Position numbers and translations under genes: made by a program. Below the pieces are notes generated by a model. The model searched no databases. It was not told where the DNA came from and was given only the letters and a program-made list of their open reading frames with translations. A stretch of DNA of 64,000 nt from NCBI RefSeq assembly GCF_014646055.1, contig NZ_BMMS01000029.1:41627-105626 (forward strand), read 5' to 3'. Every line of letters starts with the position of its first letter. Position 1 is the first letter of the stretch. Source of the DNA: Wenjunlia tyrosinilytica. Its GTDB lineage: Bacteria > Actinomycetota > Actinomycetes > Streptomycetales > Streptomycetaceae. This document shows positions 10,122-18,897 of this stretch, piece after piece.

Positions 10122-10358
10122 CCGCCATTGCGAAAAGTGGGGAGTCAATGTAACGATTGGATCGAGCCGGAGGCCGGGGGAGTGGCCGCGAGCGGAGACA
10201 ACGCCCACGGCCGGGCGGCCCCGAGGCACCCAGCCCCGAGCGTCCCACTCGCTCAGCCACCCGTCCTCACACCCACCACGGCTGGGGCGCCGCAAGCCAT
10301 CAGGGTCTCGACCGGGCACCGGCACGGCCGGTCCCACCCACTCGGATTGGATCACCAC

Positions 10359-11432
10359 ATGACCACCACCCGCTCCACCGCGCATTGGCGAGGGTTGATC
10401 GAGGAGTACCGCCAGTGGCTTCCGGTGACCGATGACACCCCCGTGATCACGCTCAACGAGGGCAATACGCCGCTCGTGCGTTCCCGTGAACTCTCACGGG
10501 TCACCGGCTGCGAGGTATGGCTCAAGGTCGAGGGCGCCAACCCCTCCGGCTCCTTCAAGGACCGGGGGATGACCGTCGCGGTGAGCAGGGCCGTCGAAGC
10601 CGGTGCCTCGGTCTTCGTCTGCGCTTCCACGGGGAACACCAGCGCCTCGGCCGCGGCCTACGCCGCCCGCGCCGGGGCCACCGCGGCGGTGCTGGTGCCT
10701 CGGGGCAACATCGCCGTCGGCAAGCTCGCCCAGGCCGTCGTGCACGGAGCGCGGATCGTGGAGATCGACGGCAACTTCGACGACTGCCTGCGCGCCGCGC
10801 GCAGACTGGCCGAGCAGTACCCGGTGGCGCTGGTCAACTCCGTCAACGAGGACCGGATCGCGGGGCAGCAGACCGTCGCTTTCGAGGTCGTCGACGCACT
10901 CGGCGACGCCCCCGACATCCACTGCCTGCCCGTCGGCAACGCGGGCAACATCACCGCGACCTGGCTCGGGTACACCACGTACAACAAGGCCGGACGATCC
11001 ACCCGCACCCCTCGTATGTTCGGATTCCAGGCTTGCGGAGCCGCCCCCCTGGTCAATGGCACGGTCGTCGAGCGCCCGGACACCATCGCCACCGCCATCC
11101 GCATCGGCGATCCCGCTTCCCGCGACGGCGCGCTCGCCGCCCGGGACCAGTCGGGCGGGATCATCTCCGCGGTGACCGACCAGCAGATCCTGGCCGCCCA
11201 CCGCATGCTGGCCACCGCCGAAGGACTCTTCGTCGAGCCCGCCTCCGCGGCCGGCGTCGCGGGACTGCTCGCCGAGCACGAGGCCGGGCGCGTCACAAGC
11301 GGCCGGACCGTCGTCGTCACCGTCACCGGCAATGGGCTCAAGGACCCCGACACCTGCCTGTCCATCGGGCACGCCCCCGTTACCAGCAGTGCCGACCCCG
11401 ACCGGGTGGCCCACGCTCTGCAACTCGCCTGA
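10359..11432 (+). CDS. thrC: Threonine synthase
   Basis: 357 residues from ATG 10359 ([10 protein letters not shown]). The fold type II PLP signature is SGSFKDRG with the cofactor lysine at K67; [17 protein letters not shown] binds the phosphate of PLP, and [11 protein letters not shown] lies in the substrate domain. Length and motifs match the short actinobacterial threonine synthases, which convert O-phosphohomoserine to threonine. It forms a module with the divergent homoserine dehydrogenase and the following Lrp gene. No homoserine kinase (thrB) is present, so this copy may depend on a distant thrB or act on another phosphorylated substrate. It could be the housekeeping enzyme or a paralogue. 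Confidence 0.88.
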   Translation: MTTTRSTAHWRGLIEEYRQWLPVTDDTPVITLNEGNTPLVRSRELSRVTGCEVWLKVEGANPSGSFKDRGMTVAVSRAVEAGASVFVCASTGNTSASAAAYAARAGATAAVLVPRGNIAVGKLAQAVVHGARIVEIDGNFDDCLRAARRLAEQYPVALVNSVNEDRIAGQQTVAFEVVDALGDAPDIHCLPVGNAGNITATWLGYTTYNKAGRSTRTPRMFGFQACGAAPLVNGTVVERPDTIATAIRIGDPASRDGALAARDQSGGIISAVTDQQILAAHRMLATAEGLFVEPASAAGVAGLLAEHEAGRVTSGRTVVVTVTGNGLKDPDTCLSIGHAPVTSSADPDRVAHALQLA

Positions 11433-11485
11433 CCGGCGCGGACGGCCGGGCATGACATGTGAAACCGACCCGCGCGGGAGGACCG

Positions 11486-11992
11486 GTGGCCGGACGACCC
11501 CTGGACGACATCGACAAACAGATCCTGGACGAACTCACCAGGAACGCGCGCATCCCCCACGCCGAACTCGCCGACCGCGTGCTGCTCTCCCGCAACGCCG
11601 TGCGCCAGCGCGTGGAGCGGCTCGAGAGGGACGGACACATCCAGGGGTACACGATCGTCCCCGGAGAGGGCGATCGCGCCGCCGCCCCGGTCGCTGCGAT
11701 GATCTTCGTCCACCGGCACGACAGGGTGCGGGGCGGGGACGTCATCATGGCTCTCAGGAGGATGCCCGACATCGTCACCTGCGATGTCATGAGCGGCGAA
11801 CTGGACCTGGTGCTTCGCGTGGAAACCGCCAGGCCCGACCGCATACAGGAGATCTGGTCCGAGATCAGCGCCCTTCCGGGAGTGCGCGACACCGTGACCT
11901 CGGTGGTCCTGTCCACCCTGATCGGGCGTTGGGCCCCGGTCCCGCCGAGCACCGCCGGTCAGTGGCCGGGCGCCGGCCCTGCTCGAGCGTGA
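11486..11992 (+). CDS. Lrp/AsnC-family transcriptional regulator
   Basis: 168 residues from GTG 11486, chosen because GGGAGGA lies four bases upstream; GTG 11459 is an alternative. The N-terminal winged helix reads LDDIDKQILDELTRNARIPH, then LADRVLLSRNAVRQRVERLERDG. The C-terminal AsnC/RAM effector domain follows (IVTCDVMSGELDLVLRVE). Members sense amino acids. Sitting just after threonine synthase in the same direction, it may adjust the threonine/homoserine module to amino-acid supply. The last 20 residues are low complexity. Confidence 0.88.
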   Translation: MAGRPLDDIDKQILDELTRNARIPHAELADRVLLSRNAVRQRVERLERDGHIQGYTIVPGEGDRAAAPVAAMIFVHRHDRVRGGDVIMALRRMPDIVTCDVMSGELDLVLRVETARPDRIQEIWSEISALPGVRDTVTSVVLSTLIGRWAPVPPSTAGQWPGAGPARA

Positions 11993-12169
11993 GGAGCCCT
12001 GGCATGAGCGATGCGGAGAAGCAGGCCGTCCGAAGGCGGTTGCGCCCCAAGCGGGATCGGCGCGCTGCGCACAAGGTCTCGGTGGCCGCCCCGAGCTCTG
12101 CCGTCGGCTGTGCTTCGTCCTCTACGGTGGCTGAACACAGGAGCTCAGTGAGTAAGGGGAGACGAGTCC

Positions 12170-12730
12170 ATGGCCACGCTCGAGAACCGGCCGAACACCG
12201 CACTTCTCGTCGTTGACGTGCAGAACGGCGTCGTCGAAGGAGCGCACGAGCGCGACGCGGTCGTCGCGAACATCGGCAGCCTCGTCGAGAGGGCGCGGCA
12301 GGAACGGATCCCCGTGGTCTGGGTCCAGCACTGCGACGAGGGCCTTGCCAAGGGGAGCGAGGGCTGGCGGATCGTCCCCGAGCTGACTCCGGGCGACACC
12401 GAGCCGCTCGTCGAGAAGACCTACGGCGACTCCTTCGAGGAGACCACCCTCGAGACCGTGCTGGCCGGCCTCGGTGTCGGACGACTGGTCGTCGTGGGCG
12501 CACAGACCGATGCGTGCGTCCGCTCGACACTGCACGGCGCTCTTGTCAGGGGGTACGACACGACCCTCGTCAGCGACGCCCACACGACGGAGGACCAGTC
12601 GGCTTGGGGGGCGCCGCCGCCCGACCAGGTCATCGCGCACACGAACCTGTACTGGACCTACCAGACGGCACCGGGGCGGACGGCCGGCACGGTCGAGACC
12701 AAGGGTGTCGACTTCCGCGGCACCTCCTGA
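12170..12730 (+). CDS. Isochorismatase-family cysteine hydrolase
   Basis: 186 residues. The catalytic triad of the family is visible: Asp16 in LLVVDVQNG, Lys83 in VEKTYGDSF, and Cys116 in VVGAQTDACVRST, followed by the non-prolyl cis-peptide region. Family members hydrolyse amides, such as nicotinamide, N-carbamoyl compounds and biuret, or vinyl ethers. The substrate cannot be told from these motifs. It stands alone between the Lrp gene and the molybdenum hydroxylase, with no clear operon. The 170 bases before it show no other gene. It is unlikely to be part of the pyrimidine island 27 kb away. Confidence 0.82.
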   Translation: MATLENRPNTALLVVDVQNGVVEGAHERDAVVANIGSLVERARQERIPVVWVQHCDEGLAKGSEGWRIVPELTPGDTEPLVEKTYGDSFEETTLETVLAGLGVGRLVVVGAQTDACVRSTLHGALVRGYDTTLVSDAHTTEDQSAWGAPPPDQVIAHTNLYWTYQTAPGRTAGTVETKGVDFRGTS

Positions 12731-12847
12731 ACCAGCCGACTCGCAATGACTCCCGCGGAGCGACAACCGCGACGGGGATCGCTACGTCATACGACGTGAA
12801 CGGACCGGCATGGCCAGGTCCGAGGCAGCGACCCCGAGGAGTGTCTG

Positions 12848-15043
12848 GTGGACGGTTCTTCTCCCACCCCCGGCAGCGGTCCCGGGGACGGTGTGCGGCG
12901 GCAGGAGTTGCCGCGTCGCAGGATTCTCGTCTACGCGTTGGCGGCGTCCACGCTGACCGTGGCGACGCCGGTCGGTATCGGCGTCGCGGCGGAAGGCGGG
13001 CAGCGCGGCGAGGACCCGGAATCGGCCCTCCGCAAGCCGTCCGATGTCGTCGTGATCGGCGACGACGACGAGATGCTGGTTCTCGAGGTCACCGCGGCCA
13101 ACCGGGTGGTGGTGCGGCTGCCGCGTGCCGAGGTCGGGCAGGGCATCACCACAGCGGTCGCCATGATGATCGCCGAGGAGTTGGACGCCCGCCTTGCCGA
13201 CGTCGACATCCCCCTCGCGGGAGCCCGGGCCAAGGGAAATCAGTTCACCGGTGGCTCCGACTCGGTGCGCTCGCTGTACGGCCCGGCCCGCGAGCTCGCC
13301 GCTGTCGCACGCGCCAAGCTGGTCACCGCGGCGGCCAGGCGGTGGCACGTCCCCGCACGGACGTTGCGCACCAAGCACACCATGGTGGTCGCGCCGGACG
13401 GGCGCACCGCCACCTTCGGGTCCCTGTCCGCGGCCGCCGCGCAGGTCCACACTCCGGCCGTGCCCAGCAAGCCCAAGCCGGCCTCCCAGCACAGCGTGAT
13501 CGGGCGGCCGACGCCCCGGATCGACGGCCGGGACCTGGTCACGGGCAAGGCGAAGTACGCCGGGGACCTCGCGGTGGCGGGAGCGAAGCCGACCGTGGTG
13601 GCCCGCCCGCCGACGGTCCTGGGGAAGGTCGTCTCGGTCGACGATGCCGAGGCCCGGGCCATGCCTGGCGTGCTGGCGGTGGTCAGAACCGCCCATGGTG
13701 TGGCCGTGGTAGCGGAATCGTTCCACTACGCCTTCAAGGCGAGGGACGCACTGAAGGTCAAGTGGGCCCCCGGCCCGCTCGCGCCGCTGTCCGATCGTGC
13801 CATCCGGTCCCGGCTGCGGGCTGCCGTCCCGCGGCTCGGCGCACCGCCGCACGGGTCGGCGCAGGTGGAGGGCGAGTTCGAGTTCGCCTTCGTCAGCCAT
13901 GCCCCGATGGAAGTGCTCACCGCGGTCGCGGATGTACGGGCTCGCAGTGCCGAGATCTGGTTCTCCTCGCAGACCCCGGGCGACGCTCGGGCGAGCATCG
14001 CCTCGGCGGTCGGACTGCCGCAGTCGTCGGTCCGCGTCCATGTCGTTCGAGGCGGGGGTTCGTTCGGACGTCGGCTCGCCTACGACGCCGCGATTGAGGC
14101 AGCACTGATCTCCAAGGCGGCACGCCGGCCGGTGAAGCTGATGTGGAGCCGCAGCGACGACATTCGGCACGGCCGGATGCGCCCGGCCAGCCACCACAGG
14201 ATCCGGGCGAGCCACGCGGGAGGAAGGGTGGTGGCCTTCAGCCATGCCATGGCCTCGGTCGGCGAATCCTCCGAATCGCTGGGCCCACGCCCTCAGGGCG
14301 GTATGACCACCACCGCCCACGTCGACGCACGCAAGGTTTCGGCGGGACCGATGCCCAGCGACAGCGGCTTGTACAACTTCGGTGCCATTGACCAGAAGGG
14401 GGGCGGGATCGAGCTGGCCATACCTCTCGGCGCGTGGCGTTCCGTGGACTCGGGGACGATGAGGACCGCGGAGGAGATCATCGTCGACGAGGTCGCCCAC
14501 AGCCTCGGCAAGGACCCGGTCGCGTTCCGGCGTGCCACCCTCAGGAGCAAGGCAGCGAAGGCGGTTCTCGACAAGGTCGCCTCCGCGGGCAAATGGGGCC
14601 GCCCCATGCCGAAGGGACGTGCGCAGGGCGTGGCCCTTCACGAGGAGTACGGTTCCTGCGTGGCCTGCCTGGCCGAGATCGACGTCACCGACCCGCACCA
14701 CCCTCGGGTGGTCAAGGTGGTGATGGCAGCCGATGTCGGAACGGCCGTCAATCCGCGAGGACTTCAGGCCCAGCTCATGGGCACCGCCATCGACGGAATC
14801 TCCACGATTTTGCAGGCCGGCCTCCACATCGACCGGGGCGCGGTGCGCGAAGGCAGCTTCGCCGACTTCCACTACGCGCGCCAGCGGCACAGCCCATTGC
14901 GGTTCGAGGCGCACATCATGCCGTCGCGCAAGGCCCCCGGCGGTGCCGGAGAGCTCGGCGTTCCGGCGGCGGCGGGAGCCGTCGCCAATGCCTACGCCCG
15001 CGCGACCGGTACCCGGCCGCGCCGGTTTCCGATCAACTTCTGA
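12848..15043 (+). CDS. Tat-exported molybdenum hydroxylase large subunit (IorB / aldehyde oxidase type)
   Basis: 731 residues from GTG 12848. A twin-arginine signal (LPRRRILVYALAAST, about 21-35) precedes the molybdopterin domains. Features of the family include PRAEVGQGI, GRPTPRIDGRDLVTGKAKYAGD, the GGGSFGRRL loop, and near the end KAPGGAGELG with the catalytic glutamate. The layout matches the isoquinoline 1-oxidoreductase beta-subunit group, exported folded with its small partner and passing electrons to membrane cytochromes rather than to FAD. The partner 2Fe-2S gene follows after ten bases, in the order large then small. There is no FAD subunit and no maturation gene nearby; an XdhC gene lies at 39.8 kb. 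The substrate is unknown. Confidence 0.85.
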   Translation: MDGSSPTPGSGPGDGVRRQELPRRRILVYALAASTLTVATPVGIGVAAEGGQRGEDPESALRKPSDVVVIGDDDEMLVLEVTAANRVVVRLPRAEVGQGITTAVAMMIAEELDARLADVDIPLAGARAKGNQFTGGSDSVRSLYGPARELAAVARAKLVTAAARRWHVPARTLRTKHTMVVAPDGRTATFGSLSAAAAQVHTPAVPSKPKPASQHSVIGRPTPRIDGRDLVTGKAKYAGDLAVAGAKPTVVARPPTVLGKVVSVDDAEARAMPGVLAVVRTAHGVAVVAESFHYAFKARDALKVKWAPGPLAPLSDRAIRSRLRAAVPRLGAPPHGSAQVEGEFEFAFVSHAPMEVLTAVADVRARSAEIWFSSQTPGDARASIASAVGLPQSSVRVHVVRGGGSFGRRLAYDAAIEAALISKAARRPVKLMWSRSDDIRHGRMRPASHHRIRASHAGGRVVAFSHAMASVGESSESLGPRPQGGMTTTAHVDARKVSAGPMPSDSGLYNFGAIDQKGGGIELAIPLGAWRSVDSGTMRTAEEIIVDEVAHSLGKDPVAFRRATLRSKAAKAVLDKVASAGKWGRPMPKGRAQGVALHEEYGSCVACLAEIDVTDPHHPRVVKVVMAADVGTAVNPRGLQAQLMGTAIDGISTILQAGLHIDRGAVREGSFADFHYARQRHSPLRFEAHIMPSRKAPGGAGELGVPAAAGAVANAYARATGTRPRRFPINF

Positions 15044-15053
15044 GAGGGTAGCG

Positions 15054-15509
15054 ATGCCGCACTACTCCTTCGTGCTCAACGGGAAGCCGGTCACCGTCGA
15101 GGCACCGTCCGACATGCCGCTGCTGTGGGTGCTGCGCGACCTGCTCGGCGTCACCGGCCCCAAGTACGGCTGCGGTGTGGGGGTCTGCCGCGCCTGCACC
15201 AGCCACCTCGACGGCGCGGAGATTCAGCCCTGCGTCGTCCCCGTCGAGGACTGCGCAAGCCGTAGGGTCACCACCATCGAGGGCCTGGCCGACGGCGAAA
15301 AGCTGCACCCGGTGCAGAAGGCATGGCTCGACTGCGACGTGGCGCAGTGCGGCTTCTGCCAGCCGGGGCAGATCATGGCCGCGGTGGCGCTGCTGAAGAA
15401 GAAGCCCCACCCGACGGACGCCGACATCGACCGCATCGAGAACGTGTGCCGCTGCGGTACGTACCCCCGCGTCCGCGAAGCGATCAAGAAGGCGTCGGCC
15501 GAGGGCTGA
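15054..15509 (+). CDS. 2Fe-2S subunit of the IorBA-type molybdenum hydroxylase
   Basis: 151 residues from ATG 15054 with GAGAGGG upstream. The plant-type cluster ligands are C40, C45, C48 and C60. The second cluster is held by CGFCQPG and CRCGTYPR; the latter spelling is characteristic of the IorA-like branch. There is no Tat signal of its own, so it would be exported in complex with the large subunit. The gene ends the two-gene operon; an MFS remnant lies just downstream on the other strand. Confidence 0.88.
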   Translation: MPHYSFVLNGKPVTVEAPSDMPLLWVLRDLLGVTGPKYGCGVGVCRACTSHLDGAEIQPCVVPVEDCASRRVTTIEGLADGEKLHPVQKAWLDCDVAQCGFCQPGQIMAAVALLKKKPHPTDADIDRIENVCRCGTYPRVREAIKKASAEG

Positions 15510-15688
15510 TCGGCACCGCCGGCCGGTCTCGGTCGGCGCGATGTCGATGACGACGACCAGGTCGAGGGCGGCGCTCTCGCCGCCCGGCCTTGCTGAACGC
15601 GGCGGAGTCCGCCAGGGAATGCGCAGGGCGTCTCGGCCTGGACCACTCGCGCGAGCGGGCTGAAGAGTTGCCTGCTCGGCCTGGGGGC

Positions 15689-15926
15689 GGCGATCCCGAG
15701 CGCCGCTCCGAACTGACGGACGGTGGAGGTGACTCCGCCCGCGACGCCTGCTCGGTCCGCGGGCAGGCCGCTGACCGCGTCGAACACCCGGCATCGCCCC
15801 ACACGATCGGCGATCGCACCGGAGGAGATCAGAAAGCTCGCCAGGCCAAGAGTGTGGGCATCGACCGTCCACTCCAGAGCGCGGGTCCCGAACGTGCAGA
15901 CCGGACCCGATCGAGGGCAGCGCCAC
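15689..15926 (-). pseudogene. Remnant of a DHA2-type MFS transporter with a large internal deletion
   Basis: On the minus strand, ALPSIGSGLHV in one frame is followed, after a frameshift, by ALEWTVDAHTLGLASFLIS and GAIADRVGRCRVF, the standard first two helices of a 14-helix drug transporter. This joins directly to SGLPADRAGVAGGVT and VRQFGAALGIA, which normally lie after helix 12. About 350 residues between them are missing and the frame is then lost. It diverges from the XRE/cupin regulator at 15971, which may once have controlled it. Confidence 0.65.
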
Positions 15927-15932
15927 ATTGAA

Positions 15933-15951
15933 ATTTGCGGTATCTGCAAAT
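15933..15951. promoter_or_regulatory. Putative operator of the XRE/cupin regulator
   Basis: ATTTGC-N7-GCAAAT is an inverted repeat in otherwise rare AT-rich sequence, 20 bases ahead of the regulator start and at the start of the broken MFS gene. Its place between divergent genes suggests autoregulation. Confidence 0.45.
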
Positions 15952-15970
15952 GGGGGGAGAAGCTGGGGCG

Positions 15971-16570
15971 GTGGACGACGACCTGGACCGCATGCTCACC
16001 GCCATCGGACCCCGACTGCGCTCACTGCGCCGCGACCGTGGCATCACCCTCGAGGCGCTGTCGGCCGAGACCGGCATTTCGGTGAGCGCGCTGTCGCGCC
16101 TCGAATCCGGCAAGCGGCGCCCGACCCTCGAACTCCTCGTCCCACTGGCCCGGGCGCACCGTGTCGCTCTCGACCAGATCATCGCCGCACCGGCCAGTGG
16201 TGACCCGCGTGTCCATCTCGCGCCGCAACGGCACCGCAACGGCAGCGTTGTCGTGCCCTTGACCCAGTACCCGGGGCGCCTGCAGGTCTTCAAACAGGTC
16301 ATCGCGCCACGCAAGCCGAAGCTCGTCACCCACGCCGGCTACGAGTGGCTCTACGTCCTCGCCGGCGACCTGCGGCTGGTCCTCGGTGAGAACGATGTCA
16401 CGCTTCGCCCGGGCGAGGCAGCCGAGTTCGACACCCACGAGCCGCACTGGTTCGGCCCTGTCGGCGATCGGCCGGTCGAGATCCTCCACATGTTCGGCCC
16501 CCAGGGAGAGAGGATGCGCGTGCGCGCCCGGCCCACCGAGGTGGCGGTCGCCCGCCAGTCGCACACGTAG
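15971..16570 (+). CDS. XRE-family regulator with cupin sensor domain
   Basis: 199 residues from GTG 15971, with GGGGAGAAG about ten bases upstream; ATG 15950 is possible. An N-terminal HTH_3 motif (ITLEALSAETGISVSALSRLESGKRRPTLE) is followed by a C-terminal cupin barrel (about 120-190) with HAGYEWLYVLAGDLRLVLGE and HEPHWF. Members of this group bind small ligands or metals in the cupin and often control a neighbouring transporter. Here the divergent partner is only an MFS remnant, so the regulator may be orphaned. Confidence 0.85.
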   Translation: MDDDLDRMLTAIGPRLRSLRRDRGITLEALSAETGISVSALSRLESGKRRPTLELLVPLARAHRVALDQIIAAPASGDPRVHLAPQRHRNGSVVVPLTQYPGRLQVFKQVIAPRKPKLVTHAGYEWLYVLAGDLRLVLGENDVTLRPGEAAEFDTHEPHWFGPVGDRPVEILHMFGPQGERMRVRARPTEVAVARQSHT

Positions 16571-16679
16571 CACGTCGGCACGGGGGCGCGATCCAATGGT
16601 GGATCAGGTCGGCAGCCTCGTGCAGGTGCGCCTTCGCGCTGCCCGGCGCGGTGGTGGGGGTGTGCGATGCCGTCAGGTG

Positions 16680-17279
16680 TCATGGCTGATGGGGTTTCCA
16701 GCCGTGTTCGAGGAGGTCGAAGGCGCGGGTGAGGGCTTCGCGGGCGTCGCCTTGCCCGCGGGCGGCGCGGGGGGCTTCGAGGGCAAAGTGGGCAAGCGCG
16801 GCGCAGGCCGCATCGTCGGCGGGGGCGCCGATCTCCTCGGCGATCGCGTGTGCGAGAGCGGTCTCGTGGCGCAGCCACATGCGCTGGCCGTAGTCACGTA
16901 GAGCCGGGGTGCTCTCCACGAGTGCGATGAACGCGGCAAAGCGGGCATCGCTGTCGTCGGCGCCGACCCGGTGACGCAGAGCGTGCTCGCGCAGGGCCGC
17001 CGGGATGGACTGCCCTTCGGGCCGGTTGTGTACGGCAGCGAGGAGGCGGGTCTCCTGGTCGGCGTCCTCGTCGAAGACGAGGGCCTCCTTGACCGGGAAG
17101 TGCTTGAACAGCGTGGTGGTGGAGACGTCCGCCGCTTCGGCGACCTCGCGAATGCCGACGTGCTCGTAGCCGTGCTCGAGGAACAGGCTCAGGGCGGCAT
17201 CGGCCAGGGCCTGGCGGGTGGCAGCCTTCTTGCGCTCGCGGCGCCCCATCGGCGCTCGCTCCGTGGACGTCTCGGTCAT
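16680..17279 (-). CDS. TetR-family regulator
   Basis: 199 residues. The N-terminal DNA-binding domain is clear: ATRQALADAALSLFLEHGYEH, then REVAEAADVSTTTLFKHFPVKEAL. The C-terminal half is an alpha-helical ligand domain. The gene diverges from the TetX-like monooxygenase at 17503, and an ACTCAA-N8-TTGAGT inverted repeat starts two bases from its start codon. This is the usual layout of a repressor controlling itself and a drug-modifying enzyme. Confidence 0.88.
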   Translation of the reverse strand: MTETSTERAPMGRRERKKAATRQALADAALSLFLEHGYEHVGIREVAEAADVSTTTLFKHFPVKEALVFDEDADQETRLLAAVHNRPEGQSIPAALREHALRHRVGADDSDARFAAFIALVESTPALRDYGQRMWLRHETALAHAIAEEIGAPADDAACAALAHFALEAPRAARGQGDAREALTRAFDLLEHGWKPHQP

Positions 17280-17280
17280 G

Positions 17281-17300
17281 ACTCAACACTACCCTTGAGT
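17281..17300. promoter_or_regulatory. Putative TetR operator ACTCAA-N8-TTGAGT
   Basis: A perfect 6-bp inverted repeat lies directly upstream of the TetR gene, in an AT-richer stretch (17280-17340) that also contains TTGAGTTGCTCAG. It probably overlaps the divergent promoters of the repressor and the monooxygenase. Confidence 0.5.
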
Positions 17301-17393
17301 TGCTCAGCTCCAAAAGTGTACTCGTTGCACTTATTGAGCGACTGTGCTTTCTTGGAGCGGCAGCCGCGCGCCACTGCCTCCGCGCCGAACCCG

Positions 17394-17453
17394 AACCCGA
17401 GGCCGAGGGTGACGCCCAAGCCGAAGTCGAGGGTGAACCCGAAGTCGAGGGTG
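17394..17453. repeat. Degenerate 18-bp direct repeats in a monooxygenase leader
   Basis: AACCCGAGGCCGAGGGTG (17394-17411), AAGCCGAAGTCGAGGGTG (17418-17435) and AACCCGAAGTCGAGGGTG (17436-17453) are copies of one unit. They lie about 50 bases before the monooxygenase start. In one forward frame they would code for an acidic Glu/Pro/Gly repeat, but no credible gene contains them. Confidence 0.65.
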
Positions 17454-17502
17454 ACCGCCTGGCCCCGGCAGACCGTCACGTCCCCAAGAACGGAGCATCC
17501 CC

Positions 17503-18672
17503 ATGAACACCACTCCCATCACCGACATCGCGATCGTCGGTGCCGGACCCGGCGGCCTTACCTGCGCCCGTGTCCTGCAGCGGCACGGCATCGACGTCAC
17601 CGTGTACGACATGGACGCCAACCGTGGCGCCCGCGAGCAGGGCGGCACCCTGGACATGCACCCTGATTCCGGTCAACTCGCCCTCAAGGCAGCAGGGTTG
17701 ATGGACCAGTTCACCGCGCTGGCTCGCCCCGAGGGCGAGCAGATGCGCCTGGTCGACTCCGACGGCACGGTGCTGTTCGACAACGCCTCTCGGCTCATCG
17801 ACGGCGCCGACGGCGGCCACCGCGACGGAGGCAGCCCGGAGATCGACCGAGGTCGGCTGCGCGGTCTGCTGGTGGACTCCCTCGCCCCCGGCACCATCCG
17901 GTGGGACCGCAAGCTCACCCACGCCGAGCCCCTGGGCGGTGGTGCCCACCGGCTGCATTTCGCCGACGGCGCCACCGCCGAGACCGGCCTGGTGATCGGC
18001 GCCGACGGCGCCTGGTCGAAGGTGCGTCGGCTGGTCTCGTCCGCCGTGCCCGGCTACACCGGGGTCACATTCGTCGAGGCCGGCCTGGACGACGCCGGCA
18101 CTCGTCACCCGAGACTCGCTGAACTCACGGGCAACGGCACCCTGATGGCACTGCGCGACAACAGAGGCCTCGTCGCCCAGCGCAACAGCCACGAGCACAT
18201 TCGCATCTACATCGGCATGCGCACCGACGAGCACTGGTACGACAGGGCCGGCGTCGACCTGGCTGACACCACCGCCGTCCGCGACGCACTGTTGAAGGAG
18301 TTCACCGGCTGGAGCCCCGACCTGATCGGGCTCATCACCGAAACCGACCGCGGCTACGTCAACCGCCCGCTGTACGCGATGCCGGTACCGCACACCTGGG
18401 AGCACACCCCGGGCGTGACCATCCTCGGGGACGCCGCTCACCTCATGTCCCCCTTCTCCGGCATGGGGGCCAACCTCGCCATGCTCGACGGCGCCGACCT
18501 CGCTCAGGCCATCGCCGCCGAACCCGGTGTCGATGAAGCGATTCATGCCTACGAAGCGGTCATGCTGCCCCGTTCCGCCGAAGCCGCCGCAGGAGCGGCT
18601 GAAGGGCTCGGCAGCGCCTTCGCCCCCGACTCCACCGAGCAGGCTCTCGCACACATGGCCAAGCACCACTGA
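17503..18672 (+). CDS. FAD-dependent monooxygenase, TetX-like
   Basis: 389 residues from ATG 17503. The FAD-binding motif DIAIVGAGPGGLTCARVLQRHG lies at the N-terminus. The substrate/FAD region shows IDRGRLRGLLVDSL, and the second FAD motif is GVTILGDAAHLMSPFSGMGANLAM with the GD dyad near residue 305. These are class A flavoprotein aromatic hydroxylases; the overall pattern is closest to TetX-type tetracycline-inactivating and related antibiotic-modifying enzymes. It is divergently paired with a TetR repressor, which supports an inducible detoxification role. The substrate is not known. Confidence 0.87.
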   Translation: MNTTPITDIAIVGAGPGGLTCARVLQRHGIDVTVYDMDANRGAREQGGTLDMHPDSGQLALKAAGLMDQFTALARPEGEQMRLVDSDGTVLFDNASRLIDGADGGHRDGGSPEIDRGRLRGLLVDSLAPGTIRWDRKLTHAEPLGGGAHRLHFADGATAETGLVIGADGAWSKVRRLVSSAVPGYTGVTFVEAGLDDAGTRHPRLAELTGNGTLMALRDNRGLVAQRNSHEHIRIYIGMRTDEHWYDRAGVDLADTTAVRDALLKEFTGWSPDLIGLITETDRGYVNRPLYAMPVPHTWEHTPGVTILGDAAHLMSPFSGMGANLAMLDGADLAQAIAAEPGVDEAIHAYEAVMLPRSAEAAAGAAEGLGSAFAPDSTEQALAHMAKHH

Positions 18673-18897
18673 ACCCGGATCCATCGGTTCCGAGAGCGAG
18701 CGTCCGGCCATGAGCACCGCAGAAGGCCGACACCGACTTCCCCGCCGCGAGGAGGACGGGTCCGCTGAGCGTATTGCCCGGCGCACCAAAAAGCCCCCGA
18801 CCCCAATTGCGGCCGAGGGAATTCTCTGCGACTATTAATCCTTTCGCGACACGCCGAGGTGAATCGCGAGGACATTGTTGAGGGTTAGTGTATCGGG

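Noticed and set aside
12170..12730. Isochorismatase-like hydrolase as a biuret or ureide step of the island
   Set aside because: It lies 27 kb away with unrelated neighbours; the triad alone does not give the substrate.
17300..17506. Small gene encoding an acidic Glu/Pro repeat
   Set aside because: It is created by the 18-bp repeats, lacks a ribosome site and overlaps the probable promoter and leader of the monooxygenase.
18673..18897. Rifamycin-associated element before the HelD gene
   Set aside because: No convincing match to the GC-rich inverted repeat was found by eye; only loose GC tracts.
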